Source: Pseudoalteromonas umbrosa (GTDB lineage: Bacteria; Pseudomonadota; Gammaproteobacteria; Enterobacterales; Alteromonadaceae). From it: a stretch of DNA of 64,000 nt. Position numbers and translations under genes: made by a program. Numbering within the stretch: position 1 is the first letter of the stretch; each line of letters begins with the position of its first letter. A model generated the notes under the pieces. The model was not told where the DNA came from. It worked only from the letters and a program-made list of their open reading frames with translations, and searched no databases. Below are positions 37,912 to 48,276 of the stretch, piece by piece. The stretch spans positions 372,001-436,000 of the forward strand of contig NZ_JASJUU010000001.1 in NCBI RefSeq assembly GCF_030125375.1, given 5' to 3'.

Positions 37912-38481
37912 TTACGTTGAATAGCTTCTATTTTTATCTGACTTTTCGGTTTTACTAGTTATCATTGTCCACAAGCTTTTCGTTGCTAGGCTTAAAATTA
38001 AAAAAGCTTCCAGAAGGTGCGCTAGAGTTAATACTGGTCCATAAACATTGCTTATAATCGGAGTTTTAGGAATTATGGCTGCCGTATACAGAGATGCCTC
38101 TATAAATGAAATTAGGCAAAGCAAGGATGATATGGCAAATAAAAATATCAACCCACCCTCTTGTTTTGTGAAGTTATACTCAGAGTGAATTTTTTCAAAT
38201 ATCTTCATCTTTGAGCTTAGGTTTACAGCAATCAATCGCCTTCCCAATACGGGTACTAAGAATAGTAAATTCCCAAATGCAGCCCATAGGTAAAAGCTGT
38301 TCCCTAAGCTAAATGCAAAATCGATGGTCAGTACATCAAGTGCTTCAATAACTAACATAACAGTTATTAAGTAGCGCACGTTAATGTTTTTCCATGCAAC
38401 AATTAAAGCAATGATATATAACGGAACCAGCATATGCGCTATAGCATCATATATTGCAGAAAAATTTTCGTAAGCAAACAT
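37912..38481 (-). CDS. small multi-pass membrane protein, paralogue B
   Basis: 189 residues with about five or six helices. It aligns over its full length with the protein at 36383-36979 (IALIVAWKNINVRYL against IALFVGWKSINTRCL; YNFTKQEGGL against FYFTKQEGAL). It starts 20 bp after the XRE gene stop and precedes the 36-residue peptide gene, so regulator, membrane protein and peptide are probably one unit. An immunity or transport role for the peptide is a reasonable guess; there is no direct evidence. Confidence 0.7.
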   Translation of the reverse strand: MFAYENFSAIYDAIAHMLVPLYIIALIVAWKNINVRYLITVMLVIEALDVLTIDFAFSLGNSFYLWAAFGNLLFLVPVLGRRLIAVNLSSKMKIFEKIHSEYNFTKQEGGLIFLFAISSLLCLISFIEASLYTAAIIPKTPIISNVYGPVLTLAHLLEAFLILSLATKSLWTMITSKTEKSDKNRSYST

Positions 38482-38501
38482 CAGAAGTGTCCTTAATCTC
38501 T

Positions 38502-38795
38502 CTAGTTTCTTTTATTTTCAGGTTGCTGACTATCGAGTAGTTGCTTGGTTTTTTCTTCTGGACTAAACCCGCAAATAAAGCATATTAAAAAATAGCTCGT
38601 TAACGGTACAGGGGTTTTGCCTGTTTCCCAATTAGATATAGTCGCTTGGTCTACTGCAGGAATAAGCTTTTGACCTAATTGACTTTGAGTGAGACCAGCA
38701 TCCTTTCGCATCGATCTGATCGACTTGGCTGCTTCTCCCCATAAGCCATTAAACAATCCTAGTTGTCGAATCTTAAATTTCATATGTCCCAACAT
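38502..38795 (-). CDS. XRE-family HTH regulator
   Basis: 97 residues (93 if starting at ATG 38783). A Cro/CI-type HTH lies at about 25-80: SIRSMRKDAGLTQSQLGQKL, VDQATISNWETGKTPVP. No effector domain is present. It shares the DQATISN-x-E-x-GKT motif with the XRE protein at 46301. It heads the run that includes membrane paralogue B and the GG-type peptide and probably regulates it. Confidence 0.85.
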   Translation of the reverse strand: MLGHMKFKIRQLGLFNGLWGEAAKSIRSMRKDAGLTQSQLGQKLIPAVDQATISNWETGKTPVPLTSYFLICFICGFSPEEKTKQLLDSQQPENKRN

Positions 38796-39636
38796 TACCT
38801 TTTTATAACAAATTTAACAAAAGCTACCACTAAAAACACTGTTATTGCAAGCATTTATAGATAATTGGCAGTATATATTAATATAATCATGTATTGGCTT
38901 TGAAATTAAAGAAAGCTACTAATATACCTTGGGTTCTCAATATTAAAATTTTCATTTTCATGTTAATTCTATCAAGGTGTATTTGATAAATAAACCTTGC
39001 ACTAAAAAATATTTGAAACTTTGGTGATTTTGGCTTTAATCCTAAATTATAGATTTTTTAGTCTTGGTTGTAAGTGATTTTGTTGTGGTATTTGGTATTA
39101 TTTTTTTATTTTTCATCTTGTTTAATCTGTATTTTTGTTTTTTTTTGGTCAGTTAAAGTAAATAATTGGTGTTTTTTACACTCCGGCTAGCGACTTTCAT
39201 TCGAACTTACTCGTACTATTAGTTGACCTTAACAGTTGATGGTATGTGCTGCTTCTTTGTAATTAATTTGTGCACTTACCTCTTAAATCTTACTCATGCT
39301 GGCTGCATGCCTTAGCTATTTCGGCACAATTATAAACTTTACCAGTGAGCTTTGATCATTGTGTGCTTTAGTGATATTTGATGATTGGAACAGCTCGGTA
39401 ACCATTCAAGGTGTGTTAGTTCTTTACCATTCTAAAGCAAGTTAAATAGGTGACTCATTTAGAGTGAAGTTGTTTTTGAAGCAAACAACTTCGAAAGTGC
39501 TTCTAGTAAATACACAGGGAATAGCGAAGGTTCTTTTGATTGCGCACTGAAATAGTTTTTGTCAAATACGCCGAAAACTAGCGCAGCACAAGAAATGTCA
39601 AACCTTAGCTTTTGATTAGGCTTTGGGGGTTGGGCT
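38796..39636. other. 841-bp AT-rich gap without a supported gene
   Basis: T-rich tracts around 39050-39150 and many stops in all frames. I see no ORF with a good ribosome site, no RNA-gene pattern and no clear repeat. It may hold control sequences for the XRE unit or decayed DNA. Confidence 0.5.
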
Positions 39637-39723
39637 TTATCTAGGTACTTCCACAGGCCTACCTATTCCACCAGATATTCCACCAGCTACTTTTAGTAAA
39701 TCTTTTGTTGTTAACTCTACCAT
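39637..39723 (-). CDS. 28-residue peptide with a GG-type leader
   Basis: A 28-codon ORF with AAGGA nine bases before the ATG. It starts MVELTTKDLLKVAGG, a short leader ending in the double glycine typical of exported peptide precursors, followed by ISGGIGRPVEVPR. The first half resembles that of the 36-residue peptide at 37636 (LTTK..LK..VAG). The frame continues upstream to 39858 without ribosome-site support. Real expression needs checking. Confidence 0.5.
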   Translation of the reverse strand: MVELTTKDLLKVAGGISGGIGRPVEVPR

Positions 39724-39859
39724 AATGCGTTTCCTTACATTTCTTGTTTTAAAATTCTCGGGCAGTTCAACATGTAAATCGTAAAAAGTAAACCCAAAAA
39801 GGGGCTTGAGTATGGCTATGCTAGAAAAGAAAACGGCTTGAATGTTTCGTATAGACAAA

Positions 39860-39893
39860 AAACGGTGTAACTCGCGTACGTTTCACACCGTTT
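39860..39893 (-). terminator. intrinsic terminator after the large lipoprotein gene
   Basis: AAACGGTGT / ACACCGTTT 9-bp stem; on the minus strand it is followed by TTTTTTGTC. It lies about 30 nt after the stop at 39922. Confidence 0.8.
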
Positions 39894-39921
39894 ATAGGGA
39901 GATCGTTTATTTTAATGTTTT

Positions 39922-41490
39922 TTAATCATGACTCTCACAGCTTTCCCAAACCTCACCGTCAGTGCTGCAGTGCATGATATACGTGCCATCATCTTGATAA
40001 GTTTGACGGCTCCATGTGCCATCACTGTGTTTAGATGTTGTGATGCGATTATCACCAGAGTCATCCGTAATACGTTTGTGCCAAGAATTAAACGGGATAG
40101 TGACGTCATTATCAAACTCATAACCTGATTGTGCAAAGTAAAGTGCTAGAATTAACACATCTAATATGTTTGGTTTGTCAGCTAAGTTGGTCCAGTCATC
40201 TAAGTCAGAAATTGTATTGCTGTCTTGTGTAAACTCAGCTAAATAATTAATAGAGCCTGTACTATATTCGACCGATAAGCCACGATAAACGGCATCGCTA
40301 AAGTCCACATCGTTGTCACAAAGCTGATCTTTCGAAGTACGGTTAACAGACTTATAGTTATCAAGCGAGTAGGTTACCCCGTCAATTGTAAAACTAAGTT
40401 TTTCCGAATGGTGACAAAGACCGAGATCATCAGAACTGTTTTTTACCATATCAGCAGTTCGGCTTAATGAATGACCATCACCCCAGGGCATGTGTTCAAT
40501 TTTACGATCGTAATGGACATACAAAACATGCTCTAAATCGTCATCCATACGGACTGTTTCATCAACGATGGTTTGATCATCTTTACCGAAAATAAGTACT
40601 CTTCTGTACCAAACTAGCTGAGACTCATGTGTTTGTTCTGATGGCTTATCTTGATAATGAAGTACACGTATCTCATGGGCGTCTAGGTAAGTTTTTGCCA
40701 AAGCCAAATGCTTTTCAATGCTTGCTTGTAAGCCTTTTACGATATTCTCGGCTAATTTCTGTAAGCTTTCATCGCCACTTTCAATGTAATCACTAAATAG
40801 TTGTGCTTCAGATATATTATAGTGTTCAATAACTTGAGCAGTGCTTTCTTGCATAGCTATGTGTAGTTGCTCTTGAAGCTGGTTATTTTCAATAATCTCA
40901 TCACAACTTGATTCATTAAACGGCTCTGTTTTATTCAGCGATTGCCAAAGTACAGTTGTGAGCGGTGTGATGTGCAGCATGGAGGAGTCGTCAAGGCTGC
41001 TTAGCGTGGGGGGTAATACCATTTGATATGCTTTTGTAACTTCGCCTAAATCTTCATCAATTGCACCAACAGGGACGTCAACATAGGTCGGTACATATAC
41101 AGCACATTTTTTTTGCTCTTCTGTTAATTCAAGCTGATAGCTACCTTTGTCAGTAGAGATAGTGAATGGCTCATTCTTATCTTGTTTGGCGTTATTATTT
41201 AAGTCAAGCCATACAGTTGCTCCAGTTACGTAGCCATCGATGACCCTACCACGTCTTGCATATCGGTTTTCATCAGTTGTCACAGGTGGCTTCGTGCTAT
41301 CTGTATTATCATTTGTTTGATTAGCGCTGCTACTCGATTGGTTAGTGTTATTGTTAGTTGGTACGTTATTGGAAGTCTTACTGTCTAATTGGATAGAGGG
41401 GCCGCTTGTGCCACCATTTCCGCCGCATGCAGTGAAAAGGGAGCTACATAAAAGTGCTATGGATAGCGATTTAAATTTAGGTGTAAACAT
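39922..41490 (-). CDS. large surface-type lipoprotein
   Basis: 522 residues with a lipobox (LFTAC, Cys22), then a Gly/Ser/Asn/Thr-rich linker to about residue 75. A beta-rich domain begins with GRVIDGYVTGATVWLDLNNNAKQDKNEP, the carboxypeptidase-regulatory/SdrD-like pattern common in secreted proteins of Alteromonadales, followed by a long charged region with no motif I can name. It has its own terminator and lies divergent from the 1329-residue regulator, across 288 bp. Confidence 0.75.
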   Translation of the reverse strand: MFTPKFKSLSIALLCSSLFTACGGNGGTSGPSIQLDSKTSNNVPTNNNTNQSSSSANQTNDNTDSTKPPVTTDENRYARRGRVIDGYVTGATVWLDLNNNAKQDKNEPFTISTDKGSYQLELTEEQKKCAVYVPTYVDVPVGAIDEDLGEVTKAYQMVLPPTLSSLDDSSMLHITPLTTVLWQSLNKTEPFNESSCDEIIENNQLQEQLHIAMQESTAQVIEHYNISEAQLFSDYIESGDESLQKLAENIVKGLQASIEKHLALAKTYLDAHEIRVLHYQDKPSEQTHESQLVWYRRVLIFGKDDQTIVDETVRMDDDLEHVLYVHYDRKIEHMPWGDGHSLSRTADMVKNSSDDLGLCHHSEKLSFTIDGVTYSLDNYKSVNRTSKDQLCDNDVDFSDAVYRGLSVEYSTGSINYLAEFTQDSNTISDLDDWTNLADKPNILDVLILALYFAQSGYEFDNDVTIPFNSWHKRITDDSGDNRITTSKHSDGTWSRQTYQDDGTYIMHCSTDGEVWESCESHD

Positions 41491-41778
41491 GCATGTTCCT
41501 TGTTACGCAGGTTTATTAAGTGACTACTTAATTATGTGTTTCTAATATAGCTTTACTCAGTCTGCAATTGTAAAGCGCTGATGTATGAGCACAATTTTAC
41601 GCAATATGGGCTAAACGGTGATAGCTCAAAATAGACAAAAAAGCGTAATTATCTGCCTAAATTAAGAATTTAGATTCCTGTTTGATATTTATTATGTTGT
41701 TGCTATTATGTCAACTAGGAACAGGAGTTTTCAACCTGAAGTTATAAAAATAAGCATATATAACAATAATCTATCATT

Positions 41779-44700
41779 ATGGTTCTCAACTATTTATTGC
41801 GTACTTTCTTTAGTTACTTAATTGTCATTAGCGCCTTTTTTTGCACAAAAAGCGTTGCGGTGCCTAACTTATCATCCGTATTGGGTGTGGGGGATGGTTT
41901 ACCTAGCAATCGTGTGTTTGATATAGAGCGAGATAAACTTGGCTATATGTGGTTGGCAACAGAGCAGGGAGTAGCCCGTTTTGATGGAACGCAAGTTATA
42001 CATTTCTCAGCACATGCGACACCTGACTTGAGCTTATCTCTTAAAGTCCGAGATTTATTATTTGACTCAAGTGGACAGCTTTGGGTAGCAGGGAGTCAGG
42101 GGTTGGAAGTACTTAAACCGCAAAGTGAGCGATTTGAGCCTGTGATACCTATGGATAAAAGCTCTGCATTCAATGTATATAGTTTATTTGAATCTGCTGA
42201 CAAAGTGGTATGGGTTGGTACAAAAACAGGCTTGTATAAGGCTTTAAATTCGGCGCTTTCTTATGTAGATCTTAAATTGAATACAGCATCAATAACGCCA
42301 CATGTATTATCTATTGTAGATACTGAAGACGATACACTGCTGTTGGCAACCGACACAGGCATAATGTCGGTTGAAAAAAGTACTAATGAGGTAACGTACC
42401 TCACTGATGAATCTGGGAAAATTGTCTTTGCAGACAGAATTTGGCGCTTAACTGATAGGTCTATATGGCTCGCGACGCATGGAAAAGGACTCGCGACTTA
42501 TGATCTGAACAACCACACCGTTGAATTGCGTTATCTAGATCAAAATGAGTTTGATACCGTTGGTTATGTTTTTGACTTGGTGAAAAGCGATGATCATATA
42601 CTGGCTGCATCTTTGAATACTGGTTTGCTTAAATTAAATAGTGGCGACGTCAAAACAAGTAAAGGTTTACCCCCTTTACTGACGATATTTCAAGATGAGC
42701 AGGTCACCGCATTTGGCAGTTACAGCGAAGGGGTAACACTTGTATCTATAAATAAGCGAGCCACTGAAAATAGTCTCTTTGCCCACCCCAGCGAAACGGA
42801 GCAGTATGAAATTAATGATATTCTCGCTGTGAGTGATGACTTATGGTTCGCGGATCAGTTGGCTGGGATTTGTCGTTATTCAATCGAAGGTGAGTTTAGC
42901 GCTTGTCTTGATACGGAAGATTTATCTGCACAAGCATTGGCGCGCTCACCTGATGGAAGTGTCTGGGCTAGTTTATATAAAAGTGTTGTTCAAATTGACC
43001 CAACATCAATGGCGATTATTCAGCAATACGACTTAGCAAAGTCTCAAGTACCTGATGCAATATATTCGATTGCAATTCAAAACGAAGATGCAATATGGCT
43101 GGCTCATAGTTTTGACGGTCTGACACGGTTGAATAATAAAACAAACAAAGTCTCTCGTTTTCATACAGGTAATTCAGCTTTAGCCAGTGATGAAGTGCAC
43201 GATATTGCGCTTTTTAAAAATACTTTGTGGGTTGCAACAAGCAGTGGCTTACAAGCTTTTGATGTCGTCTCTGATGAGCTGCTACCAAAAAACGAGTTTG
43301 AGCTAAGTATTCAAAATGCAGTTTACGACCTCACCATTAGCCCAAATGGCGACCTGTTTGTGCAGACAAACGTTGGTTTGCATGTATTTGATTTAAATTC
43401 ACAGCTGTGGCGGACTTTGCCTGATAGACTCAGTTCGTTGACAGATACGAGTATCGCATTTGATGATACTGGTGATGTCTGGTTAGCCAATAGCCATGGC
43501 ATATTGAATTGGTCGCCTTATGCTGCCCAAAGGCCAATTCGTTATTTTGACAAAGGTGACGGGCTTTATGCTCAAGGTTATTTAGCCAGTGCTGGGGTGG
43601 GTTTAAGCGAACAGGTCATATTTGCAAGTGCGGATGGCTTTAGTATTTTAACTCCGAGCCAACTGACATTTACTGATGCATCGCCTAAAGTCAGTGAATT
43701 TGAATTAACATTACCAAACGGAACAACATCAAGGTATTTTAATCAGACTAGTTTAGACGATTTACCCTATGATCATGCTAGCATGCGCTTTGTATTAGCA
43801 AATACAAATTTCTCAAGCCCGTCAAAACAGCGATTTAAGTACAAACTTGTGGGTATTTCAAATACCTGGGTTGAGTTAGGTGAAGGCCGCACTTTGATGA
43901 TCCCAAAGCTTAAACACGGCAAGTATCAGTTATTGCTACAAAGCACAGATAGCGATGGTAATTGGTCAGAAAATACAGGGCATTTCTCGTTTGTAATTCA
44001 AACACCATGGTATGCGACCTATTGGGCATATTTTATGTATTTCTGTCTAATTGTGTTGATATTATTAGCGATTTACCAAGTCCGAATAAACGCTCTTCGA
44101 CGCATTCAATTTGCGCTAGAAGCTGAAGTCGCTGCGCAGACTAAAGAGATCAGTCAGCAAAACACATTACTTACACAAAAAAGTGATGCGTTAGCGTTGG
44201 CACAAGCTCAACGAACTACGCTTTTACGAACATTGTCACACGAACTTATGACGCCAGTTTCTTTAATTCAAGGCCCTGCGGAACAACTGGTTAGGCTTCA
44301 ACATGCTGATGAGCGTGGAAAAATGGCAAATATTGTGGTCAGTAACGCCAAGCGTCTGAAAATATTAATAGAACAATTGATGCAGGTTTCAAACTCTGAA
44401 AAACCAGTTTCACAGGTAGACGAAAAACTTGAGCTGCCGACTATGCAATTTAGTCTGTCAAAAATATGTGTAGAGCAGGTTGCCGCGTTTACGCCTTTGG
44501 CTGAAAAAAAGCAGATCTCACTTGTTGCTAATATTGATAAAGACATTGAAGTCGCAGCATATCCCGATCAACTTGAAAAGTGTGTTAGTAACCTTATAAG
44601 CAACGCCATTAAGTACAGTTTTACAGGCGGTGAGGTTTTAATTGAGCTTAAGGTTTTGAAAGATGAGCATACTCGACAGTGTTGCTTGCGAGTTAAAGAT

Positions 44701-45768
44701 CAAGGAATAGGTATTGATGAAAAGGAGCACCAAGCTATTTTTACACCAGAATACCGAACTCAAAATGGACGTGAAACAGGAGTTGGTTTAGGGATTGGTT
44801 TGAGTGTGGTTAAAGCTGTTGTAAATGAATTGGATGGGGAAATTGATGTAAATTCAGCATTAGAAAAAGGCAGTGAATTTTGCGTCACTCTGAATACTTT
44901 ACCTAATAAAGCGCATCTAGGACTAACAATGTCAGCAACAAATACTCCTGAACAAATGAGCGAGAAAACCTTGCTTATTGTGGATGATACACCGGATATG
45001 TTAGTGCTTTTAAACAGTGTATTTGAACCTCAATATAAGGTGATGCAAGCTGTGGATGGTGTGCAAGGTGTTAAATTAGCAACTGAAACATTACCAGATT
45101 TAGTTATTTCAGATGTGATGATGCCAAACTTAGATGGATTTGGTTTACTGAGCCGCATAAAGGGCAATGAATTAACAGCACATATTCCAGTAATATTATT
45201 GACTGCAAACCTTAATGAACAAAAAGAACTAGAGGGGTTGAGTCGTCAGGCGGATGACTATATTACCAAACCGTTTAGTATTCAGGCTTTAGAATTAAAA
45301 GTGCGTAATGTCTTTTTACACCAAGCCGCTAACTTAGCTAAGTGGCATGCCCGAATCGATAATAAAGATATCAAAAATAGCGATTTACCCATCTTACCCA
45401 AACTTAAGTTTAAAGATGAGCCACATATTTATGACTTTTTAGATAAGTTAGATAAGGTGATCCATCAGTATTATCAAAGTCCGGATATAACAGTTGCTCA
45501 GCTTGCAAAAGAGATGGCTTTGAGTGAGCGTCAATTACATCGTAAGCTATCTGCAGTATTATCAATGGGGGCGAATGAATATTTACGGACTTATCGTTTA
45601 TATCAGTCAGTTACGCCACTGCTACATGGTAAAAGTGTTGCACAAGTTGCTGATTTAGTTGGTTTCAATTCCTCATCTTATTTTAGTGCCTGCTTTAAAA
45701 AGCACTATGGCATGACAGCTAAAACGTATGTTCAAAAGCAAAGAGATAAACATAAAGTGGAAATGTAA
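41779..45768 (+). CDS. hybrid two-component system protein (propeller sensor, kinase, receiver, AraC)
   Basis: 1329 residues. A signal/anchor is followed by a two-component-type beta-propeller (about 30-640, repeats such as GYMWLATEQGVARFDG, QLWVAGSQGLEVL), a Y_Y_Y domain (about 670-745), a transmembrane helix (about 752-775), HisKA (LSHELMTPVSL, about 820), ATPase (GVGLGIGLSVVKAV), a receiver (LVISDVMMPNLDGFG, Asp about 1112) and an AraC HTH (about 1235-1325). All steps from periplasmic sensing to DNA binding are in one chain. Such proteins usually control polysaccharide or surface genes; the divergent lipoprotein may be a target. Confidence 0.93.
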   Translation: MVLNYLLRTFFSYLIVISAFFCTKSVAVPNLSSVLGVGDGLPSNRVFDIERDKLGYMWLATEQGVARFDGTQVIHFSAHATPDLSLSLKVRDLLFDSSGQLWVAGSQGLEVLKPQSERFEPVIPMDKSSAFNVYSLFESADKVVWVGTKTGLYKALNSALSYVDLKLNTASITPHVLSIVDTEDDTLLLATDTGIMSVEKSTNEVTYLTDESGKIVFADRIWRLTDRSIWLATHGKGLATYDLNNHTVELRYLDQNEFDTVGYVFDLVKSDDHILAASLNTGLLKLNSGDVKTSKGLPPLLTIFQDEQVTAFGSYSEGVTLVSINKRATENSLFAHPSETEQYEINDILAVSDDLWFADQLAGICRYSIEGEFSACLDTEDLSAQALARSPDGSVWASLYKSVVQIDPTSMAIIQQYDLAKSQVPDAIYSIAIQNEDAIWLAHSFDGLTRLNNKTNKVSRFHTGNSALASDEVHDIALFKNTLWVATSSGLQAFDVVSDELLPKNEFELSIQNAVYDLTISPNGDLFVQTNVGLHVFDLNSQLWRTLPDRLSSLTDTSIAFDDTGDVWLANSHGILNWSPYAAQRPIRYFDKGDGLYAQGYLASAGVGLSEQVIFASADGFSILTPSQLTFTDASPKVSEFELTLPNGTTSRYFNQTSLDDLPYDHASMRFVLANTNFSSPSKQRFKYKLVGISNTWVELGEGRTLMIPKLKHGKYQLLLQSTDSDGNWSENTGHFSFVIQTPWYATYWAYFMYFCLIVLILLAIYQVRINALRRIQFALEAEVAAQTKEISQQNTLLTQKSDALALAQAQRTTLLRTLSHELMTPVSLIQGPAEQLVRLQHADERGKMANIVVSNAKRLKILIEQLMQVSNSEKPVSQVDEKLELPTMQFSLSKICVEQVAAFTPLAEKKQISLVANIDKDIEVAAYPDQLEKCVSNLISNAIKYSFTGGEVLIELKVLKDEHTRQCCLRVKDQGIGIDEKEHQAIFTPEYRTQNGRETGVGLGIGLSVVKAVVNELDGEIDVNSALEKGSEFCVTLNTLPNKAHLGLTMSATNTPEQMSEKTLLIVDDTPDMLVLLNSVFEPQYKVMQAVDGVQGVKLATETLPDLVISDVMMPNLDGFGLLSRIKGNELTAHIPVILLTANLNEQKELEGLSRQADDYITKPFSIQALELKVRNVFLHQAANLAKWHARIDNKDIKNSDLPILPKLKFKDEPHIYDFLDKLDKVIHQYYQSPDITVAQLAKEMALSERQLHRKLSAVLSMGANEYLRTYRLYQSVTPLLHGKSVAQVADLVGFNSSSYFSACFKKHYGMTAKTYVQKQRDKHKVEM

Positions 45769-46300
45769 ATCGCCTTTCTACCACACATATTAGGTTGGTT
45801 AAGCATGTAGCTACTACCGTACACAAGGTTCAATATGGTGAATTAGAATGAGCTGTGAGGTGAAGTTGTGATGTTATGAATAATTTATTTAAAACTCAAG
45901 AGTGAAGTGACTAGTGCATATAGCTATTTTAAAGTCCCTTATTGTGGTTTGACCTCCGCATAACTCTTAATTACTATGAATACCCTTTGATTTACTGGGC
46001 TTATTAGCCATTTCTTTTTGGATTAGCCTGTATTGACTCTCATGTTTTTTAGGCCATCACCACTTATCATATTCCTTTTCCTCTTTCCTTTTATTTTTCG
46101 GAGATTTTTCCGCATGCCAAGTTTCATAATGTTTACATTAATATTTCACTTGTAAATATTTGGGTGTTTTTTCGATTTAGATATGGCTTTTCGCTATTAG
46201 GAGGCGGTTTGTAAATCGATTAGGCAGTAGGGATTAAAGCTTTTAATACTAAGAAGCAAGTTTTGCTTGTTATCGACAACCACTTCTATAAGGAAAATGT
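45769..46300. other. 532-bp gap without a supported gene
   Basis: AT-rich, stops in all frames. Apart from the AAGGA site before the XRE start at 46301, I see no supported element. Confidence 0.5.
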
Positions 46301-46573
46301 ATGGTTAGTAGATTTATGAGACATGATGCAGTGAGACGTAGACTAGTCGTTAATAAATTAATGTTGGAAATGCAGCATAATTTAAAATTTATAAGGAAAA
46401 ATAATAACTTAACGCAAAAGCAACTAGGCGATAAGTTATGTGTTGATCAGGCTACAATTAGTAATTTTGAAAACGGGAAAACCTATATGACTATAGAGCT
46501 CGTTTATGAAATGTACTTAATTTTTGGAAATGAATTCTCGTTACCCTGTATAAGGTACTTAGGTGATAAATAG
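46301..46573 (+). CDS. XRE-family HTH regulator
   Basis: 90 residues, AAGGA six bases before the ATG. The HTH spans about 28-82: NLKFIRKNNNLTQKQLGDKLCVDQATISNFENGKTYM (read in two helices). It is like the XRE protein at 38502 in the DNA-contact region (DQATISN). No effector domain. It stands alone, upstream of an exported protein. Confidence 0.85.
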   Translation: MVSRFMRHDAVRRRLVVNKLMLEMQHNLKFIRKNNNLTQKQLGDKLCVDQATISNFENGKTYMTIELVYEMYLIFGNEFSLPCIRYLGDK

Positions 46574-46800
46574 CCGATATTGTTTGATTTTAGCTTGATT
46601 GGCTTGGAGCTCAGGAAAGGACTGCCTATGGGTAGCATTAACCCTATTTATATTTTATTGCCTAGCATTTTTTGGCAAAAGTTGAAATTGGCGATTAGCC
46701 GATATTGACAGACGACAGCTTGGAAATATAGTAGGAACGCAGTGTCTATTAATTGAGCATTTTTGGCACTGCATCCACCCAAAATTATAAAGGAATGATA

Positions 46801-47553
46801 ATGACTAATAAAATAGCTTTAATATGTGCCATGGCCTCTATGTCAGCAGTTTCTGATGAAGTGATTTACGATACAGACTCACAAGCAGGGAGTAATACGT
46901 ATTATGCACAGGGTCCAATTAGTGAAGTTGAGGTGCAAAGCCGCAGCGCATCGTATCTTTCAGCACGATTTTTCGTATCTGGAGCTGATGTGAACTGCCC
47001 CAAAGCGCAAGTAATAAATGAAAATACTTGGCAAGTGTTGGCAGAGTTACCTGTGCAAGGAAACACTGCCATTACAGGTACGTTACCGAGTGGTTTTGAA
47101 AGCACGCCTAAGTCTTTACAGATCACTTGCCATAGTGACAGTAAAACTTATTCGGTATATCACAAAATTCCCGCTGCACCGGGCATTAATTGGGAAAGCC
47201 AGATTACGGTATCAAATTGGGTAAATGGTAGTCATGCTGGGTACTATGCAAATATTAACTATGTTTCAGCAGCTTTTGTAAATAATAATGCACCAGATGG
47301 CCTGTGTACTTTTTCAAATTTAGTCGGACAAACTCCTAGTGTTATTGAAAGCAAACAAGGGGTGGCTTTTAATAGTGCACATTTTACTACCGAGGGCACG
47401 GCTTTAGCGGATGGGCAATATGTATATAGATACGTTGTATCTGAAATTATTTGCAAAAATGCAGGTGGCACTACGCGTGCTGTTGAAGCCTGGGACTTAG
47501 GTTATGATCATAGCCCAGCACCAGATCGAGATTATACAGTTTATTCTTATTAA
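46801..47553 (+). CDS. exported protein of unknown function
   Basis: 250 residues from ATG 46801 (AAGGA upstream). A short signal-like N-terminus (IALICAMASMSAVSDE) suggests export. The rest is beta-rich with five Cys and ends in a Tyr/Asp-rich tail (YDHSPAPDRDYTVYSY). It has the look of a secreted beta-sandwich protein; I cannot name the family. A clean hairpin follows the gene. Confidence 0.65.
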   Translation: MTNKIALICAMASMSAVSDEVIYDTDSQAGSNTYYAQGPISEVEVQSRSASYLSARFFVSGADVNCPKAQVINENTWQVLAELPVQGNTAITGTLPSGFESTPKSLQITCHSDSKTYSVYHKIPAAPGINWESQITVSNWVNGSHAGYYANINYVSAAFVNNNAPDGLCTFSNLVGQTPSVIESKQGVAFNSAHFTTEGTALADGQYVYRYVVSEIICKNAGGTTRAVEAWDLGYDHSPAPDRDYTVYSY

Positions 47554-47593
47554 CTCGCATGTTAAGAAAGGCTACCTACTAAACTTTAGATTG

Positions 47594-47618
47594 TGTAGAG
47601 GCTGTTATAAAGCCTCTA
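47594..47618 (+). terminator. hairpin after the exported-protein gene
   Basis: GTAGAGGCT / AGCCTCTAC, a 9-bp perfect stem with a 7-nt loop, 41 nt after the stop; the tail (TTATTATAA) is only moderately T-rich. Confidence 0.6.
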
Positions 47619-48276
47619 CTTATTATAATGCAGACTGAAATCGATTAAGGCTTTGTGGTTATGTTGATATATTCTGTCAACTATCTAACTTATTATCTTG
47701 GTATGAATATATTATATTGTCCATATGAAATTAGGCTGCTCTACTACGCCATTTAACTATGACTTATTTGGCCTGTAATGGCATATTCATCGGTCAACTT
47801 GTTTACCACAGCAGATTCAAAGGGGTTAATATCATAAAGGACGCCCTAAATTGTTATCCAGACTCTCATTAATGGGTAATGTACTTCATTAATTTATTAC
47901 CTGTGATTATAAGTGTGTAATTTGAATTGCTACATAAGCTATTGATTTTAATGTTGAGTGTTAGATTTTTTAGTGGCTGGATTTCGTATGGTAACCCTAT
48001 TTAGCGTATTTAAATACTTAATTCTCGACAGGTTGTATTGTTTTTTGTTTTTATGACCTCATATTATGATTAATAAATTTTTTCATATTGCGCGATGAGG
48101 TATATGGGTTGAAAGTAGTATGTGAAAATGATTGTCAAGCTTATAGAAGTCTGCCGAACTCCATATCAATGAAACTTAATTGTTATGTTTAGAGGGGGCC
48201 ACATTTTTAGTTTTATCGGCGCAGGCAGTATATAAGAAAATTTTAAAACCGTTACAATACAAGGATACTTAACTAC
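47619..48276. other. gap of about 660 bp without a supported gene
   Basis: AT-rich, no convincing ORF. CAAGGA before 48277 is the likely ribosome site of the DUF900 gene. Confidence 0.5.
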
